Below are positions 63,226 to 64,000 of a stretch of 64,000 nt of DNA, in pieces. The DNA is taken from NCBI RefSeq assembly GCF_963664415.1, contig NZ_OY761445.1:2072501-2136500 (forward strand). The letters run 5' to 3'. The position numbers were made by a program, and so were the translations under genes. The notes under the pieces were generated by a model, which did not search any database, had not been told where the DNA came from, and saw nothing but the letters and a program-made list of their open reading frames with translations. Source of the stretch: an uncultured Desulfobacter sp. (GTDB lineage Bacteria; Desulfobacterota; Desulfobacteria; Desulfobacterales; Desulfobacteraceae). Each line of letters starts with the position of its first letter. Within the stretch, counting starts at the first letter, position 1.

Positions 63226-63430
63226 TTGTCACCTCTTTACTTAATTGAACCTGATATTGCTGTCCCGATTTTATTATGAGATCGTGTATTCAGAATTAGG
63301 ACTGAAGAATATATACCGGAAAATCAATCTTCATGCTCTCCATGATTTTAATTGGGAAAATACTTCAATAGTAATTTTGATTTTTTGATTTTAGATCGCC
63401 TCTATTTTTGCACTATTGTATAAAAAAACA

Positions 63431-63591
63431 ATGGCTTTAGCAACCACAACTACCCAATTATTGCCAAGATTGATTAAGGGTCTCTTTGCGATTTTCCTGG
63501 GCACGGCAGGCTATTTCTCCCGGAAAGATTCCGCAAGGGTTTTGCGCAGCGGTTTCAACAGGATATCCAGAACAGTTCGTCTTCAGGAACG
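63431..63591 (+). pseudogene. Start of an unknown gene truncated by IS copy 2
   Basis: From ATG 63431 the frame reads MALATTTTQLLPRLIKGLFA, IFLGTAGYFSRKDSARVLRS and GFNRISRTVRL before entering the insertion sequence at 63592. It has one hydrophobic stretch. It is divergent from the adhesin. I do not recognise it. Confidence 0.4.
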
Positions 63592-64000
63592 TGTCCTTCG
63601 CAAGTATTCGTACTTTCTGAAATCATTGACAAATTTGTATACGCCTGCCAAGTTGGAGTCATGATGAAAATGCTTGGAAATTTTGTTTTATTCATATGGC
63701 TGAAGTTCAAAGTCACTTCGAATCTCGCTGCCGAAAACCTTGCGCTTCGCCACCAATTGGCCGTAATGAAAAGGACGAACAAGCGGCCGAAAATTCGAAT
63801 GGTGGATCGGCTCTTCTGGGTTTTGCTTTCCCGAATTTGGACTCCTTGGCGTAAATCTCTCATCATTGTAAAGTCGGATACTGTTGTCTACTGGCATCGC
63901 AAGGGTTTCAAACTTTTCTGGAAATTCAAATCCAAAGGCCCGGGAAGGCCTCAAGTCAGTCGTGAAATCAGTGATCTGGTCAGGAGGATGGCTGCAGCCA
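63592..64000 (+). mobile_element. DDE (rve) insertion sequence, copy 2 (cut by window end)
   Basis: The sequence from TGTCCTTCGCAAG onward matches copy 1 (from 52761) base for base except at a few positions. It has the same orientation and includes the transposase start (63661 onward), which remains open at the window end. The segment between the two copies holds the adhesin and the sulfotransferase. Confidence 0.8.

Noticed and set aside
1..64000. tRNA or rRNA genes
   Set aside because: I looked for T-arm GGTTCGAATCC-like and rRNA-conserved blocks and saw none; a covariance search would be needed to be sure.

Overview
The window looks like a chromosomal stretch from a Gram-negative, anaerobic, sulfate-reducer-like deltaproteobacterium. 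Desulfobacterales is my inference, from the combination of two-gene SUF-like minimal Fe-S machinery, CbiK, an FmdE-family protein, duplicated TonB systems and a probable selenoprotein. I cannot name a species. The metabolic blocks are of moderate GC; several small regulator islands (about 5.0-6.1, 8.6-10.0 and 37.7-38.8 kb) are visibly AT-rich and look acquired.

Layout. 0-10.7 kb is a pile of mobile elements: a TonB-receptor fragment cut by an IS21-family element, which itself carries an IS1595-family insertion with a perfect 8-bp target duplication; the 3' stump of a group II intron; a complete group II intron with reverse transcriptase; a second intron stump; and a decayed REP-type transposase. 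Between them lie a DUF3795 protein, an AraC regulator, a DGC-domain protein and a divergent LysR regulator whose reading frame contains one UGA followed by a SECIS-like hairpin. 10.8-15.9 kb carries an HD-GYP protein, an exported superoxide dismutase, a cation/proton antiporter and a toxin-antitoxin pair.

16.0-30.4 kb is one long plus-strand operon: a Vibrio TonB2/TtpC-like energy module (DUF3450, TtpC, ExbB, ExbD, TonB, TPR), a TonB-dependent receptor, a truncated methyltransferase, a Dpp/Nik-type ABC importer and an FmdE-family protein. Together these form a complete outer-to-inner-membrane uptake route, probably for a metal chelate. A terminator hairpin precedes the first gene. 30.6-33.3 kb has the smsC-smsB pair and a cytidylate-kinase-like gene. 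33.8-37.7 kb is a fatty-acid-like block (dehydratase, ketoreductase, LolA-like, lipoprotein, radical SAM) resembling part of an aryl-polyene-type locus; a ketosynthase and an acyl carrier protein lie apart at 49.2-50.7 kb. Between these are a hybrid sensor kinase, an MltF-type lytic transglycosylase, a cobalamin-riboswitch-controlled receptor with CbiK and decayed ExbB/DUF2162-like genes, and a diguanylate cyclase.

50.9-52.6 kb holds tyrS, preceded by a Tyr-rich leader peptide and two terminator hairpins: a candidate tyrosine attenuator. 52.8-64 kb holds a giant repetitive adhesin and a TPR-sulfotransferase in one operon, bracketed by two same-orientation copies of a DDE insertion sequence.

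The two most interesting signals are the putative selenocysteine-containing LysR regulator (9124-10011) and the tyrosine attenuator of tyrS (51015-51213). All functional assignments rest on reading motifs by eye; no database search was run.
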